This document shows positions 52,244-61,133 of a stretch of DNA of 64,000 bases, in pieces. Source of the DNA: Rhizobium anhuiense (GTDB taxonomy: Bacteria > Pseudomonadota > Alphaproteobacteria > Rhizobiales > Rhizobiaceae); NCBI RefSeq assembly GCF_003985145.1, contig NZ_ML133536.1, positions 62,001-126,000 on the forward strand, in the 5' to 3' direction. Numbering within the stretch: position 1 is the first letter of the stretch; the number at the start of each line of letters is the position of its first letter. The notes under the pieces were generated by a model. The model was not told where the DNA came from, did not search any database, and saw only the letters and a program-made list of their open reading frames with translations. A program made the position numbers and the translations under genes.

Positions 52244-54671
52244 CGTGAACTCCTCTCGTTTCAAGCCAGTGGATCGGCCATTCGTGGCCATGTTCGGATT
52301 TCAGTGCGCGAATGCGCTTGAGGTCCTCTTTGCCCGACGCGCCGACAAAGCTCAGTGCGATTGGCCCAAGCGACATGTCGAAGAGCCGCCGGCCGTCGGG
52401 GGTAGCGACGTAGTATTCGCGCTTGGGGATCGAGCTCGAGACGATCTCGATCTGACGCTCGTTGAACCCTATTCGCTCATAGAATTCTCGCGTGCCCGAC
52501 TCACGAGCGGCGCCATTCGGAAGGCAAATCTTGGTCGGGCAGGATTCCTTCAGCACGTCGATAATCCCGGATCGTTCGGCATCCGAGATCGATTGGGTCG
52601 CAAGAACGACGGCGCAATTTGCCTTGCGCAGCACCTTAAGCCACTCGCGTATCTTGTCGCGGAACACAGGGTGGCTGAGCATGAGCCACGCCTCGTCGAG
52701 GACGATCAGACTTGGCGACCCATCCAAACGCTTCTCGATCCGGCGGAACAGGTAGGTCAGCACTGGCACGAGATTGCGCTCGCCCATATTCATTAGTTGC
52801 TCGATCTCGAAGGTCTGGAAGGCGCCGAGCGTGAGGCCGTCCTCTTCCGCATCGAGAAGCTGCCCCATCGGGCCGTCGACGGTGTAGTGATGCAGTGCGT
52901 CCTTGATCTCGCGCAGCTGCACGCCGCTGACGAAATCCGAGAGTGAGCGACCAGAGGCGCTCGCCATCAGGCCGATCTGCCGAGAGATGGCGTTGCGATG
53001 ATCGGGTGTGATGGTGACACCCTGCAGACCGACCAGCATCTCAATCCACTCCGCCGCCCAAGCCCGGTCGGCAACACTTTTGAGTTCGGAGAGTGGGCAG
53101 AAGGCCAATGCCCTCCCCTCTTCCACACTGTCGCCGCCGATTTCATAATGATCGCCGCCGGCTGCGAGCGTCAGGGGCAGAAGTGAACTGCCTTTGTCAA
53201 AGGCGAAGATCTGCGCATTTTCGTAGCGACGAAACTGCGCGGCGATCAGGGCGAGCAACGTCGACTTGCCAGAACCGGTCGGACCGAAGATCAGCGTGTG
53301 GCCGACATCATCGACGTGCAGGTTCAGACGAAACGCTGTCGAGCCGCTCGCAACCTGCATCAAGGGCGGCGAATTCGGTGGGTAAAAGGGGCATGGCGCG
53401 ACGGGGTTTCCGGACCAGACCGAGTTCAGCGGAATCAAGTCGGCGAGATTGCTGGTGTTGATCAGCGGCTCACGGATGTTGCAATACCAGTTGCCTGGCA
53501 AGCTACCGAGATAGGCGTCGGTGGCGTTGAGCATTTCGATCCGTGCCCCGAAACCTTCCGCCTGGATCAGCCGCCGGATCGCTTCGGCCTTCTCCTGGAG
53601 TGCTTCGCGATCGCTGTCGAACAACACAACGACCGGTGTGTAATAGCCATAGGCAACCAGTTGCGACGAGGCCTGCGCGATCGCATCCTCAGTCTCGACT
53701 ACCATCGTCATCGCGTCCTGGTCGACGGATCGACTTTGTGTCTGGAATATCTGGTCAAAGAACGGCCGGACCTTCTGCTGCCATTTCTTCCGCGTCCGTT
53801 CGAGCTTTTGCCGGGCCTCCTCGGCATCAAGGAAAATGAAGCGCGATGACCACCGATAAGTCAGCGGCATCAGGTCTAGGCTGTTGAGAATACCGGGCCA
53901 GCTCTCGGCCGGCAGACCGTCGATCGCAACGACGCCGAGAAAAAGGTTTTCGACCTTTGGCGTCAGTCCATGCTCAAGCTCCGCGGTGGCGATCCAGTCG
54001 AGATACATGGGAACGTCGGGTAGCCGGATTGGATGGCTTTCCCCGGTAGTGCAGAACCGCGCGAACTGCAGCAGCTCGTCGTATCTGGCAATTCGCTCGC
54101 CTCCCCTTTCGACCGTTTCACGGGTTTCCATTCGCCGGATCGAAAGCGTGTTGGCCAAATACTGCTCAAGCTCTCGCACCGCGTTCTTGAACACGAAGAG
54201 CACCGTGTCCGCGTAGGATTTTTTCCGGCTTTCCTCATCCGAATAGATGTATTTGCTGAGAGCAGTCTTTTTGGATTCGAGCGGCCGGTGGGTCAGGATC
54301 AGCGCATGCTTGCTCTCGAAATGGCCCTGCTCGCGCGCGAAATGCGCCCGACGCTCGGCATCGATTGCGCGGGTTACCGGGTCGGGGAAATGGCATCGAT
54401 CTTCTGATGGATAGTCGACCGTTGGAATACGGATGGCCTCCACCTGGATCATCCAGCCGCTTCCGAGCCGCGACAGAACGGCATTGATCTGCCTCGACAG
54501 CTCGTTACGCTCGAGGTCAGTCGCGCTTTCGGAGTCCGGGCCAGCGAAATACCAGCCGGCCATCAGGCTTCCGTCCTTCAAGAGGAGGACACCATTGTCG
54601 ACCAGGCCGGCATAGGGAACGAGATCGGCGAAGGAAGGGCCGGTCACCCGGAAGCGTTTGAGAGCTACCAT
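52221..54671 (-). CDS. trbE: Type IV secretion ATPase TrbE (VirB4-like)
   Basis: This 816-residue VirB4-family ATPase energises pilus assembly and DNA passage. Walker A is GPTGSGKSTLLALI at about 461-474, Walker B is SLIVLDEAWLML, and later motifs include VVLATQSISDAERSG. The N-terminal half is the TrbE/CagE domain. A GAGGCGG site precedes the ATG at 54671. It is the largest trb gene and lies ten bases after trbD. Confidence 0.95.
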   Translation of the reverse strand: MVALKRFRVTGPSFADLVPYAGLVDNGVLLLKDGSLMAGWYFAGPDSESATDLERNELSRQINAVLSRLGSGWMIQVEAIRIPTVDYPSEDRCHFPDPVTRAIDAERRAHFAREQGHFESKHALILTHRPLESKKTALSKYIYSDEESRKKSYADTVLFVFKNAVRELEQYLANTLSIRRMETRETVERGGERIARYDELLQFARFCTTGESHPIRLPDVPMYLDWIATAELEHGLTPKVENLFLGVVAIDGLPAESWPGILNSLDLMPLTYRWSSRFIFLDAEEARQKLERTRKKWQQKVRPFFDQIFQTQSRSVDQDAMTMVVETEDAIAQASSQLVAYGYYTPVVVLFDSDREALQEKAEAIRRLIQAEGFGARIEMLNATDAYLGSLPGNWYCNIREPLINTSNLADLIPLNSVWSGNPVAPCPFYPPNSPPLMQVASGSTAFRLNLHVDDVGHTLIFGPTGSGKSTLLALIAAQFRRYENAQIFAFDKGSSLLPLTLAAGGDHYEIGGDSVEEGRALAFCPLSELKSVADRAWAAEWIEMLVGLQGVTITPDHRNAISRQIGLMASASGRSLSDFVSGVQLREIKDALHHYTVDGPMGQLLDAEEDGLTLGAFQTFEIEQLMNMGERNLVPVLTYLFRRIEKRLDGSPSLIVLDEAWLMLSHPVFRDKIREWLKVLRKANCAVVLATQSISDAERSGIIDVLKESCPTKICLPNGAARESGTREFYERIGFNERQIEIVSSSIPKREYYVATPDGRRLFDMSLGPIALSFVGASGKEDLKRIRALKSEHGHEWPIHWLETRGVHDAASLLK

Positions 54672-54681
54672 GGCCGCCTCC

Positions 54682-54981
54682 TCAGTACCGTCGCCACGGC
54701 GTAGTGGTTGCCTTGTAGTAGGGCTTGTAGGAAATGTGTCTGATATAGACTTGCCGCATCAGTGGGTCGGACTTCGCCATCATCCTGAGCAGCCCGACGA
54801 TCACGACCCAGACAGTGACGCCGAAGATAGCCGAATAGGCCGTAAGCACGACGAAGATCAGGATCACTGCTGCAAGACCGGTGATCAGGACCAGCTCCCG
54901 GTCGGCGCCCATGAGCAGGTTCGGGCGAGAGAGCGCGCGATGGATGCGGTTACGCCGCAGGCCGGACAGGGACTCAGCCAT
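54682..54981 (-). CDS. trbD: Type IV secretion protein TrbD (VirB3-like)
   Basis: The ATG at 54981 follows GGGGAGGGAG and gives 99 residues: MAESLSGLRRNRIHRALSRP, then two adjacent membrane helices (VLITGLAAVILIFVVLTAYS and VWVVIVGLLRMMA). This is the VirB3 layout, which partners the TrbE ATPase. It overlaps trbC by eight bases. Confidence 0.9.
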   Translation of the reverse strand: MAESLSGLRRNRIHRALSRPNLLMGADRELVLITGLAAVILIFVVLTAYSAIFGVTVWVVIVGLLRMMAKSDPLMRQVYIRHISYKPYYKATTTPWRRY

Positions 54982-55357
54982 GATCTCCCTCCCCTCCTCT
55001 GTTCGAACCAATTGACGTGATCTGCTCGTCGGTCAGCCCGATCGAAGCGCCGGTCGCACCGAACAGGCCGACAATGTTGGTGGCGCCGAGCAGGATGCCG
55101 GCGACAAGAACGACGTACACAAGTCGCCGCGAGAAATCGTTGAGCTCGCCGCCGAAGATGAGCATGCCGCCGGCGATGGCCACGGCTGCAAGCGCGATCG
55201 CACCCGCGACCGGGCCGGTTATCGATTCCTGAATCTGCTGCAGTGGCCCTTCCCATGGGAGGCTGCCGCCGGAACTGGCGAGCGCCGGCGCGACAGAGGC
55301 AAGAACGATTGGCGCCGCCGCGAGCGCGGCCGCGATGAGGGTATGCTTACGCGACAT
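54974..55357 (-). CDS. trbC: Type IV pilin TrbC (VirB2-like)
   Basis: The ATG at 55357 after CAGGAGG gives 127 residues: a signal peptide ending near ALAS, then two hydrophobic helices (AGAIALAAVAIAGGMLIFGG and YVVLVAGILLGATNIVGLFG). In related systems the prepilin is trimmed and cyclised by TraF, whose gene is in the tra operon here. It overlaps trbB by 11 bases. Confidence 0.9.
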   Translation of the reverse strand: MSRKHTLIAAALAAAPIVLASVAPALASSGGSLPWEGPLQQIQESITGPVAGAIALAAVAIAGGMLIFGGELNDFSRRLVYVVLVAGILLGATNIVGLFGATGASIGLTDEQITSIGSNRGGEGDHG

Positions 55358-56324
55358 GGCGCGCCTCCTGTTCTTCAGTGGGCTGATCGGATTCGATCTC
55401 ATACTGTCCGTTGATGAACCGCTCGACTTGAATGATGTCGCGAACCAGCCGCCCCCGCGGTGTCCGCTCGATCGAAATGACCAGGTCGACCGCCTCTCCG
55501 ATCACCTCGTGCATCGGCTGCTGGCTTGCCTCGGCCGTCAGCTGTTCAAGCCGACGCAGCGCCGACATGGCGGTGTTCGAGTGGATGGTCGCCACGCCGC
55601 CCGGGTGGCCGGTGTTCCAGGCCTTGAGCAACGTCAGGGCCGCGCCGTCGCGAACTTCGCCAACGACGATCCTGTCGGGGCGCAGCCGCATCGTGCTCTT
55701 GAGGAGCCGCGCCATGTCGATCGTATCGCTGGTATGGAGGAGAACGGCGTTCTCGGCTGCGCACTGGATTTCGGCGGTGTCTTCGAGAATGACGAGGCGA
55801 TCGTCTGGGGCGGATTTGACGATCTCTCGGATCACAGCGTTCGCAAGCGTCGTCTTGCCCGAGCCCGTTCCCCCGGAAATGATGATGTTCAGCCTCGTGG
55901 AAATGGCACTGCGGATCGTTGCGGCTTGGTATTCTGTCATCACGCCGGCGCAAATATAGTCTTCGAGCGGAATGAGGCGTGATGCCCGGCGACGAATCGC
56001 GAAGGCAGGCTTGGTGACAACGGGGGGCAACAGTCCCTCAAAGCGATGGCCACCGATTGGCAGCTCGCCGGAGATGATGGGCTGTTCCGTGTCGACCTCT
56101 GACTGCAGCGCGTGCGCCACTGTACCAATGACCATCTCGGCGGCAGCGGATGACATCTCGCCGGCGGGCGCAACGCCGTGACCTAACCGTTCGATGAACA
56201 GCTTTCCGTCTGGATTGAGCATAATCTCGACGACATTCACGTCATCCAGGGCAACACAAAGCTGATCGCCGAGCGCATCCTGAAGTTTGCGGACGAGCCG
56301 AGGGTGAGAGCGAAGCTGGTTCAC
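55347..56324 (-). CDS. trbB: Type IV secretion ATPase TrbB (VirB11-like)
   Basis: This 325-residue hexameric traffic ATPase has Walker A GGTGSGKTTL at 151-160, an Asp box LVILEDTAEIQC, and Walker B with RPDRIVVGEVRDGAALTLLK. VirB11 proteins switch the machine between pilus building and DNA export. It overlaps traI by four bases (GTGA/ATGA type junction), so signal synthesis and channel production are coupled. Confidence 0.94.
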   Translation of the reverse strand: MNQLRSHPRLVRKLQDALGDQLCVALDDVNVVEIMLNPDGKLFIERLGHGVAPAGEMSSAAAEMVIGTVAHALQSEVDTEQPIISGELPIGGHRFEGLLPPVVTKPAFAIRRRASRLIPLEDYICAGVMTEYQAATIRSAISTRLNIIISGGTGSGKTTLANAVIREIVKSAPDDRLVILEDTAEIQCAAENAVLLHTSDTIDMARLLKSTMRLRPDRIVVGEVRDGAALTLLKAWNTGHPGGVATIHSNTAMSALRRLEQLTAEASQQPMHEVIGEAVDLVISIERTPRGRLVRDIIQVERFINGQYEIESDQPTEEQEARHVA

Positions 56325-56959
56325 GTATTTCTCCTTAGGCTGCCAGGCTGACAGGGGGCGAGTTCAGAACGGTAGTTGGAGGGGCGAAGCCTGAGGAACG
56401 TATCTGCGTCGGCGGATAGCGTGCCTGCTACGGCCATCGTCACGCCGATCTTCTTGGGTTCGCCTAAACGATGCAACTGCCACCCAACGCGAGCGAGGAT
56501 CCGCTCAAACCGAAGATCGGTCACCGTAACAATCTCAGTGTACGCATTCGCCATGCACCATTCGATGATGCCAGCGAACATGGTGAGCGTCGCTTCATGG
56601 ACCGAGCCGTCCGCCCTCCCCTCCGTGAGAGCCGTATCGACGCAGAACCGGGAACTCTCGATCATCGCGGCATGACCGTTGAGCTGACCGTCGGGGAGAA
56701 GCGAGGGGAAAACATCGGCTACCATCGTCGGACCAAGCGCCGGAAGAAGTCTCGCGCACCCAGCCAATTGGCCGGTCTCGGCGATGGCGAGAACATAGGT
56801 CGGTCGAAGTGCGTCAAAGCCATCGGACTCGTACCCCGCCGTTACGTCCACCTCCCAACCGAGGCGGTCGGAAAAAACCCGCGCACGTAGCTGGTAGTGG
56901 AGGTGAAGGAGGTGAGCCTCTTGAATCGTCCGGGGTGCTGAAAACGCGAGAACCTGCAT
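56321..56959 (-). CDS. traI: Acyl-homoserine lactone synthase TraI (LuxI family)
   Basis: This 212-residue synthase makes the signal for TraR from S-adenosylmethionine and acyl-ACP. Conserved LuxI residues are visible: R25, F29 and W35 in LRARVFSDRLGWEV, then AGCARLLPALGPTM and ESSRFCVD with the catalytic E and R. It is the first gene of the traI-trb operon, with a 16-bp palindrome 61 bases upstream of its start, so it is probably positively autoregulated by TraR. Confidence 0.93.
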   Translation of the reverse strand: MQVLAFSAPRTIQEAHLLHLHYQLRARVFSDRLGWEVDVTAGYESDGFDALRPTYVLAIAETGQLAGCARLLPALGPTMVADVFPSLLPDGQLNGHAAMIESSRFCVDTALTEGRADGSVHEATLTMFAGIIEWCMANAYTEIVTVTDLRFERILARVGWQLHRLGEPKKIGVTMAVAGTLSADADTFLRLRPSNYRSELAPCQPGSLRRNT

Positions 56960-57019
56960 GAACTTTCTCCGTCGTTGTTGGTGGCGGCGAAATCAGCACA
57001 GAATTGAATCGAGAGGCAG

Positions 57020-57035
57020 TTGTAGGATCCTACAA
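57020..57035. promoter_or_regulatory. Candidate tra box upstream of traI
   Basis: TTGTAGGATCCTACAA is a perfect 16-bp palindrome between divergent traI (start 56959) and repA. It shares the half-site ATCCTACAA with sites at 37103 and 57117. Its place and size fit a TraR operator, although the sequence differs from the canonical Ti tra box. Confidence 0.65.
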
Positions 57036-57116
57036 GTCGCACTCACGCGAGTCGGCAAGGAAAAGCGATAAGGGGTGATCGAGGGGGCCTTGCGCAGCCA
57101 CATAAACGCGGGGCGC

Positions 57117-57134
57117 ATTGTAGGATTCACAGTA
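57117..57134. promoter_or_regulatory. Candidate tra box upstream of repA
   Basis: ATTGTAGGATTCACAGTA is the exact reverse complement of the 18 bases at 37103-37120. It lies about 230 bases upstream of the repA start, where TraR boosts repABC transcription and copy number on Ti plasmids. Confidence 0.6.
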
Positions 57135-57348
57135 AAACGGACCATGAACGCGGCGGGCCACCCCCCTAGCTAAATCCGTGAAAACGCAAGGAAAAGAAGC
57201 TATGGGTGTGCAACCCGTCGATTTTGCCTTAACCCTTTGTTAACCTTAATTCTCTTGCGGCTATCTGAGAATCGGGAGATAGTTGCGAAAATTATGGCTA
57301 TGGGGCCATTTTTTCGAAAGTTCAGCCTCCCGGGAAATAGTTTGCAAA

Positions 57349-58539
57349 ATGAGCCATCAGCAGCCTAATCGTTTTGATATCGAGATTGCCCAGCAAGGGG
57401 CAAAGATCTCAAACGCGTTGCATATGCTGCGCAGCCAACAGTATCCGCCAGATGCTCGCAAGGGACTGCGCAAGTTCCAATTGGGAGAGGTCGCTGACTT
57501 CATCGGGGTCACCCAAAGCCATCTTCGACAGATTCATTCGGAAGGTAAGGGTCCCGAGATAGAATCGGTCAGTGGGCGGCGCTACTACACGGCTGACCAG
57601 ATGCTCGAGCTTCGTGATTATCTGGAGGCCAATAAAAAATCTGATAAGAGATACTACGTTCCCCGTCGTCGTGAAGGCGAGCCGATGCAGGTCGTATCGG
57701 TCGTGAATTTCAAGGGCGGGAGCGGGAAGACGACGACCGCCGCGCACCTTGCTCAATATCTCGCTCTCACCGGCCATCGCGTACTGGCGGTCGACCTGGA
57801 TCCGCAGGCATCGCTGACTTCCCTGTTTGGAATCCAACCTGAACTCGATGATACGGCCTCCCTTTACGAGGCGCTTCGTTTCGATGATGAACGGAGGTCG
57901 ATCGCGGAAGTCATCCAGCCAACGAACATTCCTGGCCTGGACGTGGTTCCTGCAAATCTGGTCCTGCAGGAGTATGAGTATGATGTTCCCCTGGCAATCT
58001 CCTCCAAGAAGGGTGAGGACGGCCGACTGTTCTATATGCGCATTTTCAACGCCCTGAAGCAGGTGGACGACAGGTACGATGTCGTGGTCATCGATTGCCC
58101 ACCACAACTGGGATACCTGACGATCACGGCGCTTATGGCCTCCACAGGCATCCTGATCACTATCCATCCCCAGATGCTGGACATCATGTCGATGAGCCAG
58201 TTCCTGATGATGTTGGGCGGCATAATGGGGCCGGTCGCAGAGGCTGGCGCCGAGATGCGTGTCGAATGGTTCCGCTATCTTGTTACGCGCTTCGAGCCGA
58301 CCGACATCCCGCAAGCGCAGATGGTCGGGTTCATGCAATCCATGTTTGCCCAACAAATGCTGCGAAATCACGTCCTGAAGTCGACTGCAATCTCCGATGC
58401 TTCGATAAAGAAGCAGACCTTGTATGAGGTCGAGCGGGGCGATTTCGTTCGTTCCACCTACGACCGGGCCATGGAAAGCCTGAACGCAGCCAACGGCGAA
58501 ATCATGGAACTAATCCACGGCGCATGGGGGCGGAAATGA
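57349..58539 (+). CDS. repA: Plasmid partitioning ATPase RepA (ParA-like)
   Basis: From the ATG at 57349 (MSHQQPNRFDIEIAQQGAKI) the product has 396 residues, the usual RepA length; a TTG at 57283 would add 22. An N-terminal helix-turn-helix (FQLGEVADFIGVTQSHLRQI) precedes the ParA ATPase with NFKGGSGKTTTAAHL at about residues 120-134 and IDCPPQLGY. RepA drives partition with RepB and represses the repABC operon. Confidence 0.93.
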   Translation: MSHQQPNRFDIEIAQQGAKISNALHMLRSQQYPPDARKGLRKFQLGEVADFIGVTQSHLRQIHSEGKGPEIESVSGRRYYTADQMLELRDYLEANKKSDKRYYVPRRREGEPMQVVSVVNFKGGSGKTTTAAHLAQYLALTGHRVLAVDLDPQASLTSLFGIQPELDDTASLYEALRFDDERRSIAEVIQPTNIPGLDVVPANLVLQEYEYDVPLAISSKKGEDGRLFYMRIFNALKQVDDRYDVVVIDCPPQLGYLTITALMASTGILITIHPQMLDIMSMSQFLMMLGGIMGPVAEAGAEMRVEWFRYLVTRFEPTDIPQAQMVGFMQSMFAQQMLRNHVLKSTAISDASIKKQTLYEVERGDFVRSTYDRAMESLNAANGEIMELIHGAWGRK

Positions 58540-58542
58540 CGC

Positions 58543-58561
58543 ACTTGTCAGCCGTTTTTTT
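58543..58561 (+). repeat. 19-bp direct repeat, copy 1 (repA-repB gap)
   Basis: ACTTGTCAGCCGTTTTTTT, identical to 61078-61096 downstream of repC. The two positions, between repA and repB and after repC, are where repABC plasmids usually carry parS centromeres, so a partition role is possible. The repeat is not a classical palindromic parS. Confidence 0.6.
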
Positions 58562-58623
58562 GCAGAGTTTTGTAAGACATTTCAAACCTTTGTCGACGTT
58601 GAAAGCGAGTTTGGAGGCTGGCT

Positions 58624-59619
58624 ATGGCACGTGAAAATCCATTTGCAAAACTGGACATGGCTTCAATCGCGTCTAACCAGACACCGACGAAGCCTGGCTA
58701 CGGTATGACGGGTGCAGCTAAGACTGTCGTTCGGTCGATCGAGGACTTGGCCGAGAATACCAAGAAGCTTATGGAAGGCGAGGTGATCGTGGACCTGGAT
58801 CCACGGGTGATTGACGTTTCCTTTGTCGCCGATCGTCTTTCCGACGATGGCGAGGAGTACCAGGAGCTTAAGCAGGCGATTAGCGAGTCCGGCCAGACGA
58901 CGCCTATTCTGGTTCGACCCAGTTCGTCAGATAGTCAACGCTTTATGGTTGTCTTCGGTCATCGGCGTTTAAGGGTCGCGAAAGAGCTCGGAGTTCCGGT
59001 CAAGGCAGTTGTCAAAAAACTGGACGACATCACGTCCGCTATCGCACAGGGGCAGGAAAATTCCGCTCGATCAAACCTGTCGTTCATCGAGCGTGCGTAT
59101 TTTGCACAGAACCTGCTCGCGTCCGGAATGACGAAGGACGTGGTCAGATCTTCGCTGGCGGTTGATGAGGCAATGCTCTCCAAAATGCTAGGCGTGGTCG
59201 ATGTGGTCCCTGCCCCGGTCATCAAGGCTCTCGGCGCGGCCAAGAAAATCGGCCGCGACAAGTGGTTGAGCTTGCGCCAGCTGCTGCTGACCCCTGCCCT
59301 TCTGAAGATCGCCACGGGCTATGTGGAAACGGCTGAGTTTCTGAAGCTCGAGGAAGAGGCGAGGTTCGATAACCTGCACGGGTATCTCACCCGGTACAAG
59401 AACAAGTCAGCGGCCAAGAATCCGAAAAGCCCGAGATCGTCGAAAGAATGGACGTCGAGCGATAGTTCGCTGAGTCTCACAATGAATGCCAGGTCAAAGA
59501 AGGTCGCGATCGAGCTTTCGAATGCGGAAGCCAAACCCTTCAGCGATTGGCTTTCTAGCCGCATGGATCATCTGTACGACGAATACAGGCAGTCCAAACC
59601 TGAATGCAACGGAGATTAG
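58624..59619 (+). CDS. repB: Plasmid partitioning protein RepB (ParB-like)
   Basis: This 331-residue ParB-type protein has GGAGG before the ATG. Its N-terminal MARENPFAKLDMASIASNQT contacts RepA in relatives. The ParB box is VVFGHRRLRVAKELGVPVKA at about residues 108-127, with QGQENSARSNLSFIERA following. A DNA-binding helical core and a C-terminal dimer domain complete it. It binds parS for segregation. Confidence 0.93.
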   Translation: MARENPFAKLDMASIASNQTPTKPGYGMTGAAKTVVRSIEDLAENTKKLMEGEVIVDLDPRVIDVSFVADRLSDDGEEYQELKQAISESGQTTPILVRPSSSDSQRFMVVFGHRRLRVAKELGVPVKAVVKKLDDITSAIAQGQENSARSNLSFIERAYFAQNLLASGMTKDVVRSSLAVDEAMLSKMLGVVDVVPAPVIKALGAAKKIGRDKWLSLRQLLLTPALLKIATGYVETAEFLKLEEEARFDNLHGYLTRYKNKSAAKNPKSPRSSKEWTSSDSSLSLTMNARSKKVAIELSNAEAKPFSDWLSSRMDHLYDEYRQSKPECNGD

Positions 59620-59626
59620 ACCGCAA

Positions 59627-59681
59627 AAGAAAAAGGCCCCCAAACGGTAAACCGCGGAAGCCTCTCTCGTTATCCTTAGCA
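59627..59681 (-). ncRNA. Antisense copy-number RNA (ctRNA/incA) of repABC
   Basis: On the minus strand a promoter (TTGACT at 59711-59716, 17-bp spacer, GATTCT at 59688-59693) would start RNA near 59681. The RNA ends in an intrinsic terminator whose stem GGCTTCC/GGGGGCC (59635-59662) is followed by TTTTTCTTTT. Size, strand and place between repB and repC match the repABC counter-transcribed RNA, which limits RepC synthesis and causes incompatibility. Confidence 0.8.
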
Positions 59682-59687
59682 AGATCG

Positions 59688-59716
59688 AGAATCGCATTTC
59701 CCGGAATCACAGTCAA
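59688..59716 (-). promoter_or_regulatory. Promoter of the antisense RNA
   Basis: -35 TTGACT and -10 GATTCT separated by exactly 17 bases on the minus strand, upstream of the inferred RNA start. It is the clearest sigma-70-like promoter I could read in the window. Confidence 0.7.
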
Positions 59717-59775
59717 GAGTTTTGGCACCGATTTGGTGAGCGGATTTCCTTTGCCTGAAGAAAGGTGAAAGAAAA

Positions 59776-61020
59776 ATGCAAACGAGACATGTAACGACGC
59801 CCTTTGGGCGGCGGCCGGCGACGCTTGCCTTGGTGAAAGGGCAATTGGCGATCGCGGCTTCAACACCAGGCACGCGTGTCGAAAAGTGGAAAGTATTTCG
59901 CGATGTGTGCGAAGCGAGGGAACGCTTTGGCCTGCAAGACAGAGCGCTTGCCGTTCTCGATGCGCTTTTGACGTTTTATCCCAATGGAGAGCTCGACGCT
60001 GAACATGGACTCGTCGTGTTTCCGTCCAATGCGCAGCTATCCGTACGAGCTCACGGGATTACGGAATCGACACTCCGCCGGCAGCTCGGGGCGCTTGTCG
60101 ATGCCGGGCTTATCCATCGCCGAGATAGTCCGAACGGCAAACGTTACGCACATCGCAATCGAGAGGGGGAAATCGAGCAGGCATACGGTTTTGATCTAAC
60201 CCCGCTCTTGGTTCGCGCCAGCGAGCTAGCAATCTTGGCACAGGACGTCGCCGCAGAACGCATGCGCTTTCGGAGAGCAAAAGAAACTCTCACGATATGC
60301 CGACGCGATGTCCGCAAGCTAATCTCGGCTGCGGTCGAGGAGGGTGCGTCGGGTAACTGGGGTAAGGTGGAAACGGCGTATATCGATATCCTCGCGCGAC
60401 TTCCTCGCTATCCAAACAGAGTACAGGTCGAATTGGCTCTCGATGAAATGGAGCTTCTGCGCGAAGAGGCGCTCAACATTCTGGCAACTCAGCTAAATAC
60501 TGAAGATTTGCTGGGCAATGCCATTCAAAATGACCGCCACATACAGAATTCAAAACCCGAATCCATCTATGAACTTGAACCTAGCTCTCGAAAAAAGCTG
60601 GCTGAAAGCCCGGCGGAAAGAGCTCAGACCGAGAGTGAGACGGAAGGACGTCCGAAGGCGAGGCCTGAGCCGATCAAGGCCTTTCCGCTCGGTATGGTTC
60701 TTCGTGCCTGCCCGCAGATTGCCGATTATGGTCCCGGCGGGCGCATAGAACAATGGCGTGAGCTCATGAAGGCGGCCGTCGTGGTGCGTTCCATGCTGGG
60801 TGTGAGTCCGTCAGCTTACGAGGAGGCCTGCAACGCGATGGGGCCGGAAAATGCTGCGGTGGCAATGGCGTGCATTCTCGAACGATCGACTTTGATAACT
60901 TCTGCTGGTGGTTATCTTCGGGATCTCACCAAGCGCTCTCAGCGCGGGGAGTTTTCCCTCGGGCCGATGCTGATGGCTCTTATGAAGGTCAATGACGAAG
61001 GAAAGCGAAGAACCGCTTAG
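59776..61020 (+). CDS. repC: Replication initiator RepC
   Basis: This 414-residue initiator of repABC plasmids starts MQTRHVTTPFGRRPATLALV and has an N-terminal winged-helix domain (AHGITESTLRRQLGALVDAG, LIHRRDSPNGKRYAHRN). A variable linker separates it from the conserved C-terminus containing AFPLGMVLRACPQIADYGPG. An AT-rich stretch at about 60490-60590 in the gene is where the replication origin lies in studied repABC plasmids. Expression should be set by the antisense RNA and by the repA promoter. Confidence 0.94.
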   Translation: MQTRHVTTPFGRRPATLALVKGQLAIAASTPGTRVEKWKVFRDVCEARERFGLQDRALAVLDALLTFYPNGELDAEHGLVVFPSNAQLSVRAHGITESTLRRQLGALVDAGLIHRRDSPNGKRYAHRNREGEIEQAYGFDLTPLLVRASELAILAQDVAAERMRFRRAKETLTICRRDVRKLISAAVEEGASGNWGKVETAYIDILARLPRYPNRVQVELALDEMELLREEALNILATQLNTEDLLGNAIQNDRHIQNSKPESIYELEPSSRKKLAESPAERAQTESETEGRPKARPEPIKAFPLGMVLRACPQIADYGPGGRIEQWRELMKAAVVVRSMLGVSPSAYEEACNAMGPENAAVAMACILERSTLITSAGGYLRDLTKRSQRGEFSLGPMLMALMKVNDEGKRRTA

Positions 61021-61077
61021 TCGGACGTTAGAAGCTTCGTAGAAACCGATTCTGTTTGTTTCATCGGAACAGGCATA

Positions 61078-61096
61078 ACTTGTCAGCCGTTTTTTT
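61078..61096 (+). repeat. 19-bp direct repeat, copy 2 (downstream of repC)
   Basis: Same 19 bases as at 58543-58561, on the same strand. The pair brackets repB, the antisense RNA gene and repC. Confidence 0.6.
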
Positions 61097-61133
61097 TCAT
61101 GATTTCCTCTTCTGATACAGTGAGTTATTCGCG

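Noticed and set aside
57205..57260. AT-rich TTAACC repeats upstream of repA as a replication origin
   Set aside because: In repABC plasmids the origin lies within repC; here the repeats are short and more likely part of the repA promoter.
57409..58371. 320-codon minus-strand frame across repA
   Set aside because: repA has ParA motifs in the sense frame; the antisense frame has no start signal or recognisable motif.
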